Assembly: GCA_016859345.1 (NCBI GenBank) | Contig: CM029120.1 | Span: 24,610,001 to 24,674,000, forward strand | DNA from: Istiophorus platypterus | Lineage: Eukaryota > Chordata > Actinopteri > Istiophoriformes > Istiophoridae | DNA length: 64,000 nt | Direction: 5' to 3' | Position numbers and translations under genes: made by a program | Part shown: one piece after another, positions 35,501 through 44,999 of the stretch | Numbering within the stretch: position 1 is the first letter of the stretch | Layout of the letters: each line of letters opens with the position of its first letter | The notes under the pieces: model-generated | What the model was told of the DNA's origin: nothing | The model's input: the letters and a program-made list of their open reading frames with translations, nothing else | Database searches by the model: none

Positions 35501-38500
35501 TCTTTAAGGTAGGATGGTGTCTGGCCATTAAGGGCTTTGTAGATGAGGAGGAGGATTTTAAATTGTATTCTGGATTTCACGGGGAGCCAATGCCGAGAAG
35601 CTAACACAGGAGAAATATAATCTCTCTTTCTGGTTCTTGTCAATACTCTTGGAGCAGCATTCAAAATCAGCTGGAGACTATTTAATTTTTATTGGGACAG
35701 CCTGATAATAGAGAGTTGCAATAATCGAGCCCAGAAGTAAAAAAAAAGGATGTAGTAGTTTTTCTGCTTCATTTTGAGAAAGGATGTACCAGATTTTTGC
35801 GATATTACTTAGGTGAGAAAAGGGGTCCTTCAATTTTGTTTTATGTGGGAATTAAAGGACATGTCCTGATCAAAGAAAACTCCAAGATTCCTAGTGGTGG
35901 TGCTAGAGGCCAGAGCAATGCCATCTAGAGTAATTATGTCATAAGATAGTGTGTTTCTGAGGTATTGTGGGTCAAGCACAATAACTTCGGTTTTATCTGA
36001 TTTCAATAGTAGGAAGTTCCTGGTCATCCAGATCTTTATATCCCTAAGACACGCTTGAAGTTTAGATAACTGATTAGTTTCGTCGGGCTTCATTGACAGG
36101 TACAACTGGGTGTCATCTGCATAACAATGGAAGTTTAAGGAGTGTTTCCTGATAATGTTGCCTAAGGGAAGCATATATATGGTGAATAGAACTGGTCCAA
36201 GCACTGAACCTTGTGGAACTCCATGACTAACTTTTGAGTAGATGGAGGATTCATCATTAATGTGCACGAATTGAAATTGATCTGATAAGTAGGACTTAAA
36301 CCAGGTAAGAGCAAGTCCTTTTAATGCCAATAAAGTGTTCCAGTCTCTGAAATAGGATTTGATGGTCAATAGTGTCAAATGCAGTACCAAGATCTAACAG
36401 AACAAGTCCTTTATCCGATGCGGTTAGTAGATCATTCGCAACCTTCGCCAGTGCGGTCTCTGTGCTATTATGCCTCTAAATCCTGACTGAAAATCCTCAA
36501 ATAAATTATTACAATGTAAAAAGTCACACAACCGGTTGGCAACAGCTTTCTCAAGGATCTTAGAGAGAAAGGGAAGGTTGGATATGGGTCTATAGTTGGC
36601 TAAAACATCTGGATCGAGGGAAGGCTTTTTAAGAAGAGGTTTTATTACAGCTATTTTAAAAGAATGTGGTACGTAGACATAATCAATCTGTCCTTATTAC
36701 CAGGCTAATAGAGAAGTGCTAACTAAGAGTAAAACTTCCTTGAGCAGCCTGGTTGGGATGGAGTCTAAGAGACAGGTTGATGGTTTAGATGAAGAGATCA
36801 TTGAAATTAGTTGGTTAAAGTTGATAGGAGAGAAAATGTCTCGGTATATATCGGGTTTTACGACTGTTTCTGATGTTTCTGTGATTGAGGAAAATTCAGT
36901 ACCAGTTGAGGGGAGGAGGAGGTGAATTTTGTCTCTAATATTTTGAAATTTATCATTAAAGAAGCTCATGAGATCATTGCTACTGAGAACTATAGAAATA
37001 CAGGGATCAATCAAATAATGACTCTGGCATCACTGAGGGCCCTCTTGTATATTTTTAGACTGTCTTGCCAGGCTAAGTGGGATGGTTCCAATTTAGTAGT
37101 GCACCATATCCTTTTATGTTTTTGTGTTGTTTGCTTCATTAAATGGGATTGGGAGTTAAACCATGGAGCTAACCTCCTTTGTTTTATTATCTCCTTTTTT
37201 AGAGGGGCAATAGAGTCGAGCATTGTTCTAAGGTTAGCGTACTCGGTTATATTGTGATATGGCAGTGAATTTAGCAGTGATGGAATCACTTCTTTAAATT
37301 TAGCTACAGCGCTATCAGATAGACATCTAGTAAAGACGTTTTTGCCTAATGGTGTGTAATCCAGTTACAGAAGTTCAAAGGTTATTAAACAATGGTCTGA
37401 GAGAAGAGGACTCTATGGAAAGACGATTAAGTGTTCAATTTCTATACCATATGTCAGAACAAGGTCGAGGGTGTGGTTAAAACAATGAGTGGGTTTATTT
37501 ACCCTTTTGGCAAAAACAACGGAGTCTAAAAGTGAGATAAACATAGTGCTGAGGCTATCACTATCAATGTCCACATGAATATTGAAATTACCTACAATAA
37601 TTATTTAGTCTGTACTAATGACTAAGGATGATAAAACGTCTGAGAATTCAGGTAGAAATTCAGAGTATGGTCCAGGAGCATGGTACAGTATAACAAATAG
37701 AAAAGGCTTTGAAGTTTTCCAGGTTGGGTGTGTAAGACTAAGAATCAGGCTTTCAAATGAGTCATGGCTGATTTTAGGTTTAGGCTTGATTAAGAGGCTT
37801 GAGCTGAAAATGGCTGAAACTCCACCTCCTCAGCCAGTGTCTCTGGGAATATGAGTGTTAATATGACCGAGGGTTGGATTCATTTAAGCTAACAAATTGA
37901 TCATGAGGCAGCCAGGTCTCAGTAAAAAAAAATAAAGCAATGTGATGATCTGATATCAGATCATTAACCAATACAGCTTTGTATGGGAGTGATCTAATGT
38001 TTAAGAGTCCACATTTAATTCCCATATTATATTGTATTTCTGTATTTGGTGGTTGTAATTTGTCTTAGGTTATTCAGTACAGCTCCTGTCCTGCATGTTT
38101 TTGAGTTAATTAATTTAGGTGGTCGGGAGCAGACACAGTCTCTATGAGGTACTGAGTTGGTGACAGCAGTAATGGAGGCACAGAGAAGTGTGAAGGACTA
38201 AAACTCTGCTTCCTGGTCTCAACAGCTGGATCGTCATGGTTTTGGTTTTCTAATAAACTCATTCAAATTTCTAGAGATGAGAGCTGCTGCATCCATAGTG
38301 GGATGTAGTAGCCATCTCTCCTAATCAGACCAGGTCTTCCCCAAAAAGTCCAACAATTGTCTATAAAGCCAATATTGTTTGCTGGACACCACATCGACAG
38401 CCAGCAATGGAACGATGACATGCAGCTATACATATTGTCGCTGGTCAAATTCTGCAGGGCCCCGGCAAAAAAAACAGAGGGAGAGGGAGAAGCCATTGCT

Positions 38501-41500
38501 AACTGCTAGGCTAAAGTAACTAACAGGATTGAGAAGCTTATGAATGACTGTGAAGTAGCGAGAGAGTCGCTACAAGAGGGACAAAGCTATGAGTGTTCAG
38601 TGTGGTTATATATGTATGGTGGTAATTTAGCTACTGTAGTGGAGAGAGTAGCTAAATTAACAGAGTAGAAGTAGAGCAGCAAAACAAACTTCTGGTTGCA
38701 CGAACGTCGGTAGTAGGAAGCGACACTATACGCTTACCTCAGTACATCAACCACAGCCATCAAAGACATCGTCAGTCAGGCTCCTCTACTGAGGAACCAT
38801 CTTCCAGTTTGGGTAAAGGAGGCAGGCACCCTATCCAAGTTTAAGAGTAAGCCTAAAATATTCCTTTTTGATAAGACTTATAGTTAGGACTGGTTCAGGC
38901 TTAGCTTGAACCATCTTCTAGTAATTCCGTTATAGGCCTAGACTGCTGGGGGACTTCCCATGATGCACCAAGCTCCTCTCTCCTCCTCTTCCCTGCCACC
39001 TTTGTGCATTAATATCCAAACAATGCTTGCTATTAACTTTACTTCTCTGTCCTGTAGTCTTATTAGTAATATTGTTACCCCCATAAGTATACCTATTAGT
39101 TTTATTAGTCTTATTATTACATCTTCACACGGTATCTGTATGCGCTATGCTCTCTGTCCTCCCTTCTCCCTTTTCTCTCTTTCGTCGTCTTTCATTCTCA
39201 ACCCAGCTGGTTGAAGCAGATGGCCGCTCACCATGAGCCAGTATCTGGGAGTTTTTTGTTGCCACTGTCACCAAGTGCTGCTCATGGGGGAATGTTGGGT
39301 CTCTGAAAATAATAACTATAAAGGCTTACGGTCTAGACCTGCTCTATTTGAAAAGGGCCCTGAGATAACCTCTGTTATAATAAGGCACTACATAAATAAA
39401 ATGGAAATTAATTGATTAATATCAAAAATAGAGTATTACATAAATTTTAAGGATTATAATTTTGAATCCCTTCCTGACTTTTTGAAATTTTATAGAATTT
39501 AGAGTTTTGAATAATCATGAAAATTAGCAATAGATTTAAAGAATATAATCATTACATGCAGTCTTACTCCAGATGAAATTAAAGTATAATAGGTCTCCGT
39601 ATTTCTTGCTATGTAATTGTTCACCAATATGCCATCAAGATTCTCATTAATCATTTCTACTGAAACCATGAAAATCAAAAGATAGGCCTTTAGGTTTCAT
39701 GAACTGGGAAATGAACCTGAACAGCATAAACAGTGCTAGAAATTGTCATGCCAACATCGCTGTCAAACACTTTTGGGCATCACTTCAACATATTGAATGG
39801 CTCTGAACAGCTCCTTAATCAGCGCTTGTCCATTTCAAATAACTGCTGCAGAAAAATCAACAGACAGTAACTGTTGTACACTTTCAGTATTCGTAAGGAC
39901 ATATGCAGTAGGGAGATGTTCATTCTGTAAAATTTGAGAGAAACTGAATACCCTTGTGACACAAGCATAACTGCAGTTTTATCTTTAAAAGCACTCATTT
40001 AGCCACAGCATGCACTGCCTGAGAAAACATTAGCCCTTATACAACAACACATCTTTATGAAGTCAGGCATTTGAGAACTTGTCTGAACATTTTGAATGGG
40101 TGAACAGTTGCAAGAGGGTGACAGTGAGGTAAAGTGATGAACAAGTTAAATGTATGATTGTCTGTTAGTGGGTCAGAGATTTGATGTAGGGCCAAACAGT
40201 GAGTAAGAGAAGAGGGGCTCATTGTGAGAGAGCAAACAGAAGACTCGATCAGTCTCCACTCATTATGACTCAACCCTGGTTGAGGAGTGAAAACAGAAAC
40301 AAAAGATAAGCCCCTGAAGTGAAACTACAGAGTTTCCACAGGAACACAGCGTATCAGTGGAAATACAGTGATGTAAGGCCCAGTAGTAGCTCACTCTGTC
40401 AGAAAGCAAAGGTGTATGGTAACTATGGTTGACAGCGAAATCATTACTTTCATTTTATTTTGCAGTCATTTGATATGAGCAGCCAGAGTGGCCTATCATC
40501 GTAGCAATGTGTTCTACATAAGGTGACAGCTTGATAAGATGTTGGTAAATTCCACACACTGGATGTAAGGAAAAACAAAAACATTCAATCGTCTAGTTGA
40601 CTGGTACTATACTTTTCAGCCAGACCCACTAAATTTTTTGTAAAGGACAAATGATTAGTTATTTAACTGATTAATCAATCAGCTAAAAGCAACTGTTTTT
40701 CACATTTTACTATGTTGCAGTGTTGTACTAAAATGGAAAAAAAATTCTCTCAACAATCTACAATCAATACCCCATAATAACAAAGTTAAAGTTATTAAAC
40801 ACCTTTTTGCAAATTTGTAAGAGAGGATAACCTGAAACCTCTCATTGACATATTTAGACCCTTTACTCATGAAACATCATTTGCTTCAGTTGGCAGCAAT
40901 TACAGCTTTGGGTGTTCTTGGGTATGTCTTTACAGCTTTACACACCTGGATTTGGGAATTTTCTGTCACACTTCTCTGCAGCTTGTCTCAAGCTCTGTCA
41001 TGCTGGATGGTCAGTGGACAGACATTTTCAGGTCTCCAGAGATGTTTGATTGGGTTCAAGTCAGGGCTCTGGCTGGGCCACTCAAGGACATTTGAGTTGT
41101 CCCTCAGACAGTCCTCTGTTGTTGGCTGTTAAGGGTCATTTTCCCGATAGAAGATGAACCTTTAGCCCACTCTGAGGTCCTCAATGCTCTTCTTTTTAAA
41201 CTTGTAAAAATTTCTAAGACTGTTTTTTTGCTTTATCATTACGAGGTATTGAATGTAGATTGGTTAGGGGAAACGACTTTTTTTTTTTTTTTTTAATTTT
41301 AACATAAGGCTGTATCATTAAAAAGAAATGCAAAAAAAATGAAGCTATTGTATACTGTCTGAATGGATTTATTTGTGTATGTATTTATCTATTTATATGT
41401 CCCCTTTGGGCCTCCTTATATCACTAGTTTGTAGTCCAATTCATTCACAGGATTCTCATTGATTACCACAAAGTCTTCTCCTATATTTGGTCCAAGGCCC

Positions 41501-41981
41501 CATTCAGCCATTGTTCACATACAGCAACTATCAGGGTAATGAGGAAATGAAAACGACCACCTTAAGCTAGCTAAACTTGTAACATCACTACTGTTCTCTC
41601 TGACTAAATCTTTACATCTCATGAAATTTAATGCTGCACAGAAGCAATTGCACACAACCTCATGTAAAAAACCACATGACTTCAACTGTTGTTATGTACA
41701 TCATGTCTCAGGCAGTGTAAAACCCTTACAGTGAGCATGGTGGGTAACCTTGTTTTCATGATACAGTCTGTAGTGGAAATGGAATTACCCTGGGTGGAGT
41801 GGCAATAAAAGAAATTGTGTTAATCTACCCAGGTAGTAAGTGAGTGTGGAAACCATGATTGCAGTTTCTCCTCTTTGTGTATTTTCTACAGCCACCATTT
41901 CATGAAGCTATTGACAAACCTTTTCTAAATGTAGGTTCATCCATCGGGTGAAGGTCCTCTTCTGAACCACTTCTCTTTCAA
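20436..41981 (-). CDS. clmn: clmn (calmin), eleven coding exons; first coding exon not found
   Basis: Calmin is a tail-anchored protein with two calponin-homology (CH) domains of the actin-binding type. Exons 41981-41920, 32800-32705, 32527-32444, 32368-32276, 30979-30783, 29860-29667, 28235-28153, 28034-25782, 21887-21768, 21656-21601 and 20559-20436 join in phase to about 1120 codons. CH1 runs from VQKRTFTRWMNLHLEK to IIGLIWN-type sequence ending IWNIILFFQIKELTGN; CH2 runs from AIKKLLQWVQKRTRKYGVAV to FLEHFPGIEE. A 751-codon acidic, Ser/Thr-rich, probably disordered exon follows, then a basic segment and the membrane anchor LYMLLMLWLLLYCFWILP near the C terminus. Human calmin has the same plan at about 1000 residues, as I recall. 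The exon before 41981 must end with one base of a Val codon and was not found up to 64000. Position next to dicer1 fits vertebrate synteny. Confidence 0.93.
20561..20661. repeat. (CA)n/(CACACG)n microsatellite forming the clmn terminal 3' splice region
   Basis: About 100 bp of CA repeat with regularly spaced CG interruptions on the plus strand. In the clmn transcript this is (UG)n ending directly at the acceptor of the last exon. Confidence 0.95.
20662..21600. other. clmn last intron, remainder; nothing recognised
   Basis: AT-rich intron sequence without a recognisable gene or transposon. Confidence 0.6.
21601..21656 (-). CDS. clmn: clmn penultimate exon
   Basis: 56 nt, encoding DSQRAVTTATRKADNDDF plus two bases of a Trp codon. 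Acceptor cacctccaacag, donor TTTTG before GTAAGA. It joins in frame to the membrane-anchor exon as DDFWWSESWELYML. Confidence 0.85.
21768..21887 (-). CDS. clmn: clmn exon (basic segment before the anchor)
   Basis: 120 nt, 40 codons, TESNGSSLFRKDTESSRRQD then ESQIPTILRHRKGTRHSESV. Phase 0 on both sides fits its neighbours. The donor GTG before GTTAGT is acceptable. The acceptor is an uncommon GAG (ctactgttgag), so the 5' limit is less certain. ILRHRKGTRHSES resembles the LRRHTHRSSES stretch of human calmin as I recall it. Confidence 0.75.
21955..22016 (+). mobile_element. short LINE 3' tail
   Basis: ggcactacataaataaaa followed by TTGAA-type pentamers, identical in kind to the 3' end of the LINE copy at 39390-39415. 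Only the last 60 bp or so remain. Confidence 0.6.
22017..23880. other. clmn intron part, nothing recognised
   Basis: AT-rich intron sequence in the 3.9-kb intron 21888-25781. No recognisable coding exon is seen. Confidence 0.55.
23900..24420 (-). repeat. degenerate interspersed repeat, inverted copy
   Basis: Contains segments (attcatggttcccagaggat; gcttccagagggtgaacc; cctgacctttcctttagc) that I recognise as the reverse complement of a repeat frequent in percomorph fish, whose forward form reads like the copy at 25340-25665. Superfamily not known to me. Confidence 0.45.
24421..25339. other. clmn intron part between two repeat copies, nothing recognised
   Basis: No recognisable coding exon, RNA gene or transposon end. 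Confidence 0.5.
25340..25665 (+). repeat. degenerate interspersed repeat, forward copy
   Basis: Two tandem-like modules carrying ggtgctagacggaaagtc, accaaatttcatagcaatca, aatgtctgtacaaaatgt and caaagttgtggaccattc. These match my memory of a short tandem-structured repeat common in percomorphs. It is opposite in orientation to 23900-24420. Confidence 0.5.
25782..28034 (-). CDS. clmn: clmn giant exon (acidic disordered region)
   Basis: 2253 nt, 751 uninterrupted codons, phase 0 at both ends. The acceptor is tttctaactcag before CCA and the donor is AAGATAGAT before GTAAGT. It begins PEEPCQLIERSISMGRLNFR and has a basic and proline patch (ERDYAKPPPKILISS) and RSWSIEDFLADSP. A long Glu/Asp/Ser/Thr-rich stretch with no predicted fold follows, then TIEPMDLFYPDKEEPMF and KEKDKID. 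Human calmin has one large central exon of this character. The open frame continues 10 codons past the donor, but the perfect GTAAGT and the downstream anchor exons argue for splicing; reading through would give a form without the membrane anchor. Confidence 0.93.
28153..28235 (-). CDS. clmn: clmn exon (end of CH2)
   Basis: 83 nt. The first two bases complete an Asp codon. It encodes VTINTPDEQSIITYVSQFLE then HFPGIEE. TPDE.SI.TYV.QFLE is a hallmark of the second CH domain. Acceptor ttgcacag, donor GAG before GTAAGA. Confidence 0.95.
28236..29666. other. clmn intron, nothing recognised
   Basis: 1.4-kb intron, AT-rich, without a recognisable repeat or exon. Confidence 0.6.
29667..29860 (-). 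CDS. clmn: clmn exon (core of CH2)
   Basis: 194 nt, encoding YGVAVQDFGKSWTSGLAFLA, then VIKSIDPTLVDMRKALLRSA and RENLEDSFRIAHYSLGIPRL, ending LEPE plus one base. F..SW.SGLAFLA.I and LGIP.LLEPED are CH2 core motifs, nearly identical to human calmin. Acceptor cttgtcatag, donor GAAG before GTAAGA. Confidence 0.96.
29861..30782. other. clmn intron, nothing recognised
   Basis: 0.9-kb intron. A 143-codon minus-strand open frame at 30193-30624 has no recognisable content or splice context and is not called as a gene. Confidence 0.55.
30783..30979 (-). CDS. clmn: clmn exon (CH1-CH2 linker and start of CH2)
   Basis: 197 nt, from IKELTGNIRSQFPSSSSLSS through a Ser-rich linker (IPTSSDSDMAYCSTLSDERQ) to AIKKLLQWVQKRTR and two bases of Lys. 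Acceptor ctctcaatccag, donor CGCAA before GTGAGT. Confidence 0.95.
30980..32275. other. clmn intron, poly-T run only
   Basis: 1.3-kb intron. A run of 22 T at about 31249-31270 is the only repeat seen. Confidence 0.6.
32276..32368 (-). CDS. clmn: clmn exon (end of CH1)
   Basis: 93 nt, 31 codons, phase 0: VKLVSIDAADVADGNSSIIL then GLIWNIILFFQ. LGLIW.II..FQI is the CH1 C-terminal helix. Acceptor tctatccttag, donor CAA before GTAATC. Confidence 0.95.
32444..32527 (-). CDS. clmn: clmn exon (CH1)
   Basis: 84 nt, 28 codons, phase 0: LHGFKKSSHRIFRLNNIAKV then LSFLEERN. Acceptor aatccttcag, donor AAC before GTGAGT. The next intron is only 75 nt. Confidence 0.95.
32705..32800 (-). CDS. clmn: clmn exon (CH1)
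   Basis: 96 nt, 32 codons, phase 0: CDPPIEVHDLFQDIQDGRVL then MALLEELSGYKL. DLF.DIQDG..LMALLE.LSG is the CH1 core. Acceptor cttcattctcag, donor CTG before GTAAGA. Confidence 0.95.
32801..34102. other. clmn intron part, nothing recognised
   Basis: The left part of the 9.1-kb intron 32801-41919. AT-rich, without a recognisable element. Confidence 0.5.
34103..34645 (+). mobile_element. LINE fragment, left half of an interrupted older copy
   Basis: A plus-strand piece of the 3' part of a non-LTR retrotransposon reading frame, highly decayed (stops and frameshifts). It is recognised by near-identical stretches shared with the LINE at 45000-46139 (acaacacctcagaaacacat; aatcttggagttgtcttc). It ends inside the reading frame at gccttcagttatc, exactly where the minus-strand LINE tail begins. 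The continuation is at about 38765-39415. Confidence 0.75.
34646..38764 (-). mobile_element. near full-length non-LTR retrotransposon (L2/CR1-like LINE), inactivated
   Basis: About 4.1 kb, read right to left: a decayed endonuclease-like part (about 37300-38300), a linker (37289-37011, LDSIAPLKKEIIKQRRLAPW), upstream reverse-transcriptase segments (37014-36697), and the catalytic domain at 36390-35830 with GVPQGSVLGPVLFTIYM and YADDTQLYLS (YADD at 36123-36112). The C-terminal part at 35664-35326 has RVLTRTRKRDYISPVLASRH. A 3' UTR follows, ending in TTGAA pentamers at 34646-34665. Several frameshifts make it non-coding today. It sits in a clmn intron on the clmn sense strand. Confidence 0.85.
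38765..39415 (+). mobile_element. LINE fragment, right half of the interrupted older copy, with 3' UTR
   Basis: Resumes the plus-strand reading frame: APLLRNHLPVWVKEAGTLSK, FKSKPKIFLFDKTYS and a stop. It runs through the family 3' UTR (ccatgagccagtatctggga; tgttgggtctctgaaaataa) to ggcactacataaataaaa. The join to 34645 would restore the order of the family sequence. Confidence 0.75.
39416..40740. other. clmn intron part, nothing recognised
   Basis: AT-rich, with no recognisable element or exon. Confidence 0.5.
40741..41345 (-). mobile_element. internally deleted Tc1-like element
   Basis: Both ends are present (left: taccccataataacaaagtt; right: tttgctttatcattacgagg, imperfectly inverted). 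Between them only part of a minus-strand transposase remains, with the DDE-domain signature WPSQSPDLNPIKHLWRP at about 41025-41080. The transposase N-terminal half is deleted. Confidence 0.8.
41346..41919. other. clmn intron part next to the CH1 exon, nothing recognised
   Basis: No recognisable element. Confidence 0.5.
41920..41981 (-). CDS. clmn: clmn exon (start of CH1)
   Basis: 62 nt. The first two bases complete a Val codon from a missing upstream exon. It encodes EREVVQKRTFTRWMNLHLEK. QKRTFTRW.N.HL is the actin-binding-site-like start of CH1. Acceptor tgtgttgcag, donor AAAAG before GTTTGT. Confidence 0.93.
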
Positions 41982-42159
41982 CTGCAACACAGAGAGAGGA
42001 GAAAAAAGATTTCAGTCCTTAGGGAATATGAGCCATGGCCACAGTACTGTTAAGTGAGTCTGAAGAAGAGGACAAAAAGAAATTATCTCTTGCCAAAGGC
42101 ATGTCCCCACATTGACAAACCAGCATGTTGTTGTTGTTTTTTTTAAATAGTCCCTAAAT

Positions 42160-42655
42160 TTCAGGGCTAGATGAAGACAAGATTAACTTGTACCGGAATA
42201 ATGGGAAGAGAAGAGTATGGAGAAGGAAAGGAACAGCTCATGATCCAAAGCCACCACATCATGTATGGCAGTCCATTGAACTGGGTCACTGGTGTTAATT
42301 GATTATGTGACTATAGACAGAAGTAGCAGAATGGATCCTGAAGGGTATAGGACGCTACTATCTGTTCAGATACGGCCAAATGCTGCAAAATTGACAGGAA
42401 GGAGCTTCACAGTACAGATGGATGAGTTGGGTTGCTTTTGCGGTATGTTAACATACCGTGAAAGCAACCCAAGCACTTCTCAAGGCAAGGAAAAGGAATA
42501 TACTCTTAACTGCCAAGTCACCAGACCTGAACCCAATTGATGATGTTTTCCCATACTGAGGGCAGAAAGACCAACAAACAAAATCATGAATTGGGTTCAG
42601 GTCAGTCCAACTATTGATGAACCTAAACTGTATGTGCATTCACTTACACTACTTG
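42160..42655 (+). mobile_element. Tc1-like remnant with two quasi-palindromes
   Basis: Shares gggaagagaagagtatgg and ggaacagctcatgatc-type segments with the element at 59664-60305, ending in a TIR-like aacctaaactgtat. It carries transposase DDE-domain remnants in the plus direction. Unlike the related copy, it has inverted duplications at 42427-42472 and 42524-42603. Confidence 0.75.
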
Positions 42656-43611
42656 ATTACATCTCTGTGGCCAAAAGCAGGACAACAGGAAGTAGTGTGG
42701 GTAAGGTTGTAAATATAACCTGCTCTAGCCACAAGGTACATTTTAAAGTGTTTTAATAAACACATTACTTTCAATAACCTTTGTCAGTGTACTTACACTC
42801 ACTCCTGTCTTATCTTCTTATATTATTTCTCCATAAAATAAGAATATAAAAAAATAATAATTCTTGAATGAGAGATCAGTCACAGATTCTGAAATAAGTG
42901 GGACAATGAAAATCCTGCAATTTATCATTTCAAAGTTCAATCAGGTTAAACTTGGCATGTAGGGAAAGAGATGGGTCAATTTGTGACTAAGAAGCAAACA
43001 CAAGTATAGTTGTCTTGCCCAGCTCAAAAAACGAATGGGAAGAAAAATTCCACCTGCTGGTGCCATGAGGGAGATTTCAATCAAGCACAGTTTGTACACA
43101 CCTACAGTCCTAAGTAGAGCTCAAATCTAGCACATTTTGTGAAAAAATCCTTTGCAGGTCTTCTTATTTTACAAACGAATGACTCCATGCAAACTATGAT
43201 TAAAAACTAAAAAAAACATACATAATTTTGCATAGTTTGCCATAGTATGACAGTATATTAAATGGTAAGCAATACAGAACAGATGTTATTTTCTTAGAAC
43301 AGTAAATACTTTTTTACCAAGAGTGCATCATAAATATGTAATACAAAAATGCCAGTTTTTAGAAAAGTATAAAAAACAAAATTTGAAAAGTCTGTTTAGC
43401 AGATTGATAACATACTAACAGAGTAGTACAAAGTTTATATCAGATATTGTTCTTCACTTATAAGTACAGGTCAAATTACAATGACATGGTGTTAAAGATT
43501 GCGAGGGGGACTACAGTATATTTACAGTCGACTTTCTTGGAAAACTCAATTTACTTCTTAACTTCCTAATACTGATGCATCAATTCATAATTATCATTGG
43601 TAGGTGTTTAT

Positions 43612-43718
43612 TTCAGTGGTTCCCAACCTAGGGGTCAGGTACCCTCCCATCAGAAGGTAAATCTGAAGGGTCATGATGTAATTAGTTTGAGTGGAAAAAT
43701 GGACAAAAACAAAGTTCT
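43612..43718 (+). mobile_element. MITE-like fragment (hAT-type end)
   Basis: Begins cagtggttcccaacctaggg and continues ggtaaatctgaagggtcatg, which I recognise as the end of a non-autonomous element widespread in fish. The right end is not found; an AT microsatellite follows. Confidence 0.5.
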
Positions 43719-43766
43719 GATATATACATACATATATATATATATATATATAAATATATATATATC
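43719..43766. repeat. (TA)n microsatellite
   Basis: About 48 bp of TA/TACA repeat. Confidence 0.95.
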
Positions 43767-43834
43767 TGAGAGGTTTATAGAAGTCAATTGTTCTACCTGT
43801 TCCACCCCTGGTAGAACTGCTAACAATTTATAGT

Positions 43835-44015
43835 CAACTAATAATTATGAGTAGCTGTAAGATAAATGTAGTTTAGTAAAAGTACAACATCAGCCTCTGA
43901 AATCTACTAAAGTAGAAAGATGAAATATCAAAAAGTAGAAATACTCAAGTACAGCACAAGTATCTCAAAATTGTACTTTTATATAGTACTTGAGGAAACA
44001 TACATAGTTACCATC
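43835..44015 (+). mobile_element. MITE-like fragment
   Basis: Contains aaagtacaacatcagcctct, gaaatactcaagtacagc and aagtatctcaaaattgtact, segments of a short non-autonomous repeat common in teleosts. Ends are not clear. Confidence 0.45.
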
Positions 44016-44289
44016 CACAACTGCAAGCTGGTGTCTCTACTTGGCCATGTTTGCTTGCCTCAAAATTATTCAGCACCAACTCAGAGATACGGGGTCTTAT
44101 TTGTTAATGTGAACACGTTTTTGAAACTGGTAATTATGGTTACTCAAATAGACATGAATACATGAAGTCTGTGTTTTTGTAGTTCAACAACATCAACGGA
44201 GTGGTGACTCTGGACTATGGTCAATTTCAGGAGGATATTTCAGGAAAACGTTAATGCATATCATATCATTATTTTCAGTTTATAAATAA

Positions 44290-44945
44290 CAACTTAGAAG
44301 GCCCACCCATGACATGATGAAGCCACCAACATGCTTCACTGTAGGGAAGGTATTAGTTAGGTGATGAGCAGTGCCTGGCATTCACCAAACATAATGTTTG
44401 GAGTTCTGCTCAAAGGGTTTGTTGTCTCATCAGACTAGAGAATTGTTTTTTTTCTCATGCTTTCAGAGTCCTTTAAATGTTGTTTGTCAAATTCCAAGTA
44501 GGCTGTCATATTCCTTTCACTCAAATTAGCTTCTATTCAGACACTACATCCACAAAAGCATGATTGGTGGATTGGTGCTGAGGTAGTAGTTCTCCCATTT
44601 CTGCAGAGGACTTCTGAAACTCCATGACCATTGGGTTCTTGGTCACCTCCCTGACTCAGGCCCCTCTTGCCCTGTTACTCAGTTTTGCTACAGGACCAAT
44701 GCCAGGCAGAGTCCTGGTGGTTCCAAACATTTCACAATCACTGAGGCCACTCTGCTCCTGGGAGCACTCAAAGCTTTATAATTGGTTTCATATCCATATC
44801 CTGATATATAACTCGCCACAGTTTTATTGTGGAGGTCAAGGCCACAGCAAAGGGTCTGAATATTTACGTATATGAGAAATTTCAGTTTTTGATTTTTCAT
44901 AAATTTGCATAAATTTCTATAAACAGATTTTGTTCTTATTTTATG
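44290..44945 (-). mobile_element. 5'-truncated Tc1-like element
   Basis: The same family as 40741-41345 but retaining the other half: caacatgcttcactgtaggg, ccattgggttcttggtcacc and caaagggtctgaatattta lead into a terminal region at about 44880-44945. The transposase is on the minus strand and broken. Confidence 0.75.
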
Positions 44946-44999
44946 GTTTTATTTATTTATTATTTATTTTATTTATTTATTTATTTTTTTAAACTTGAA

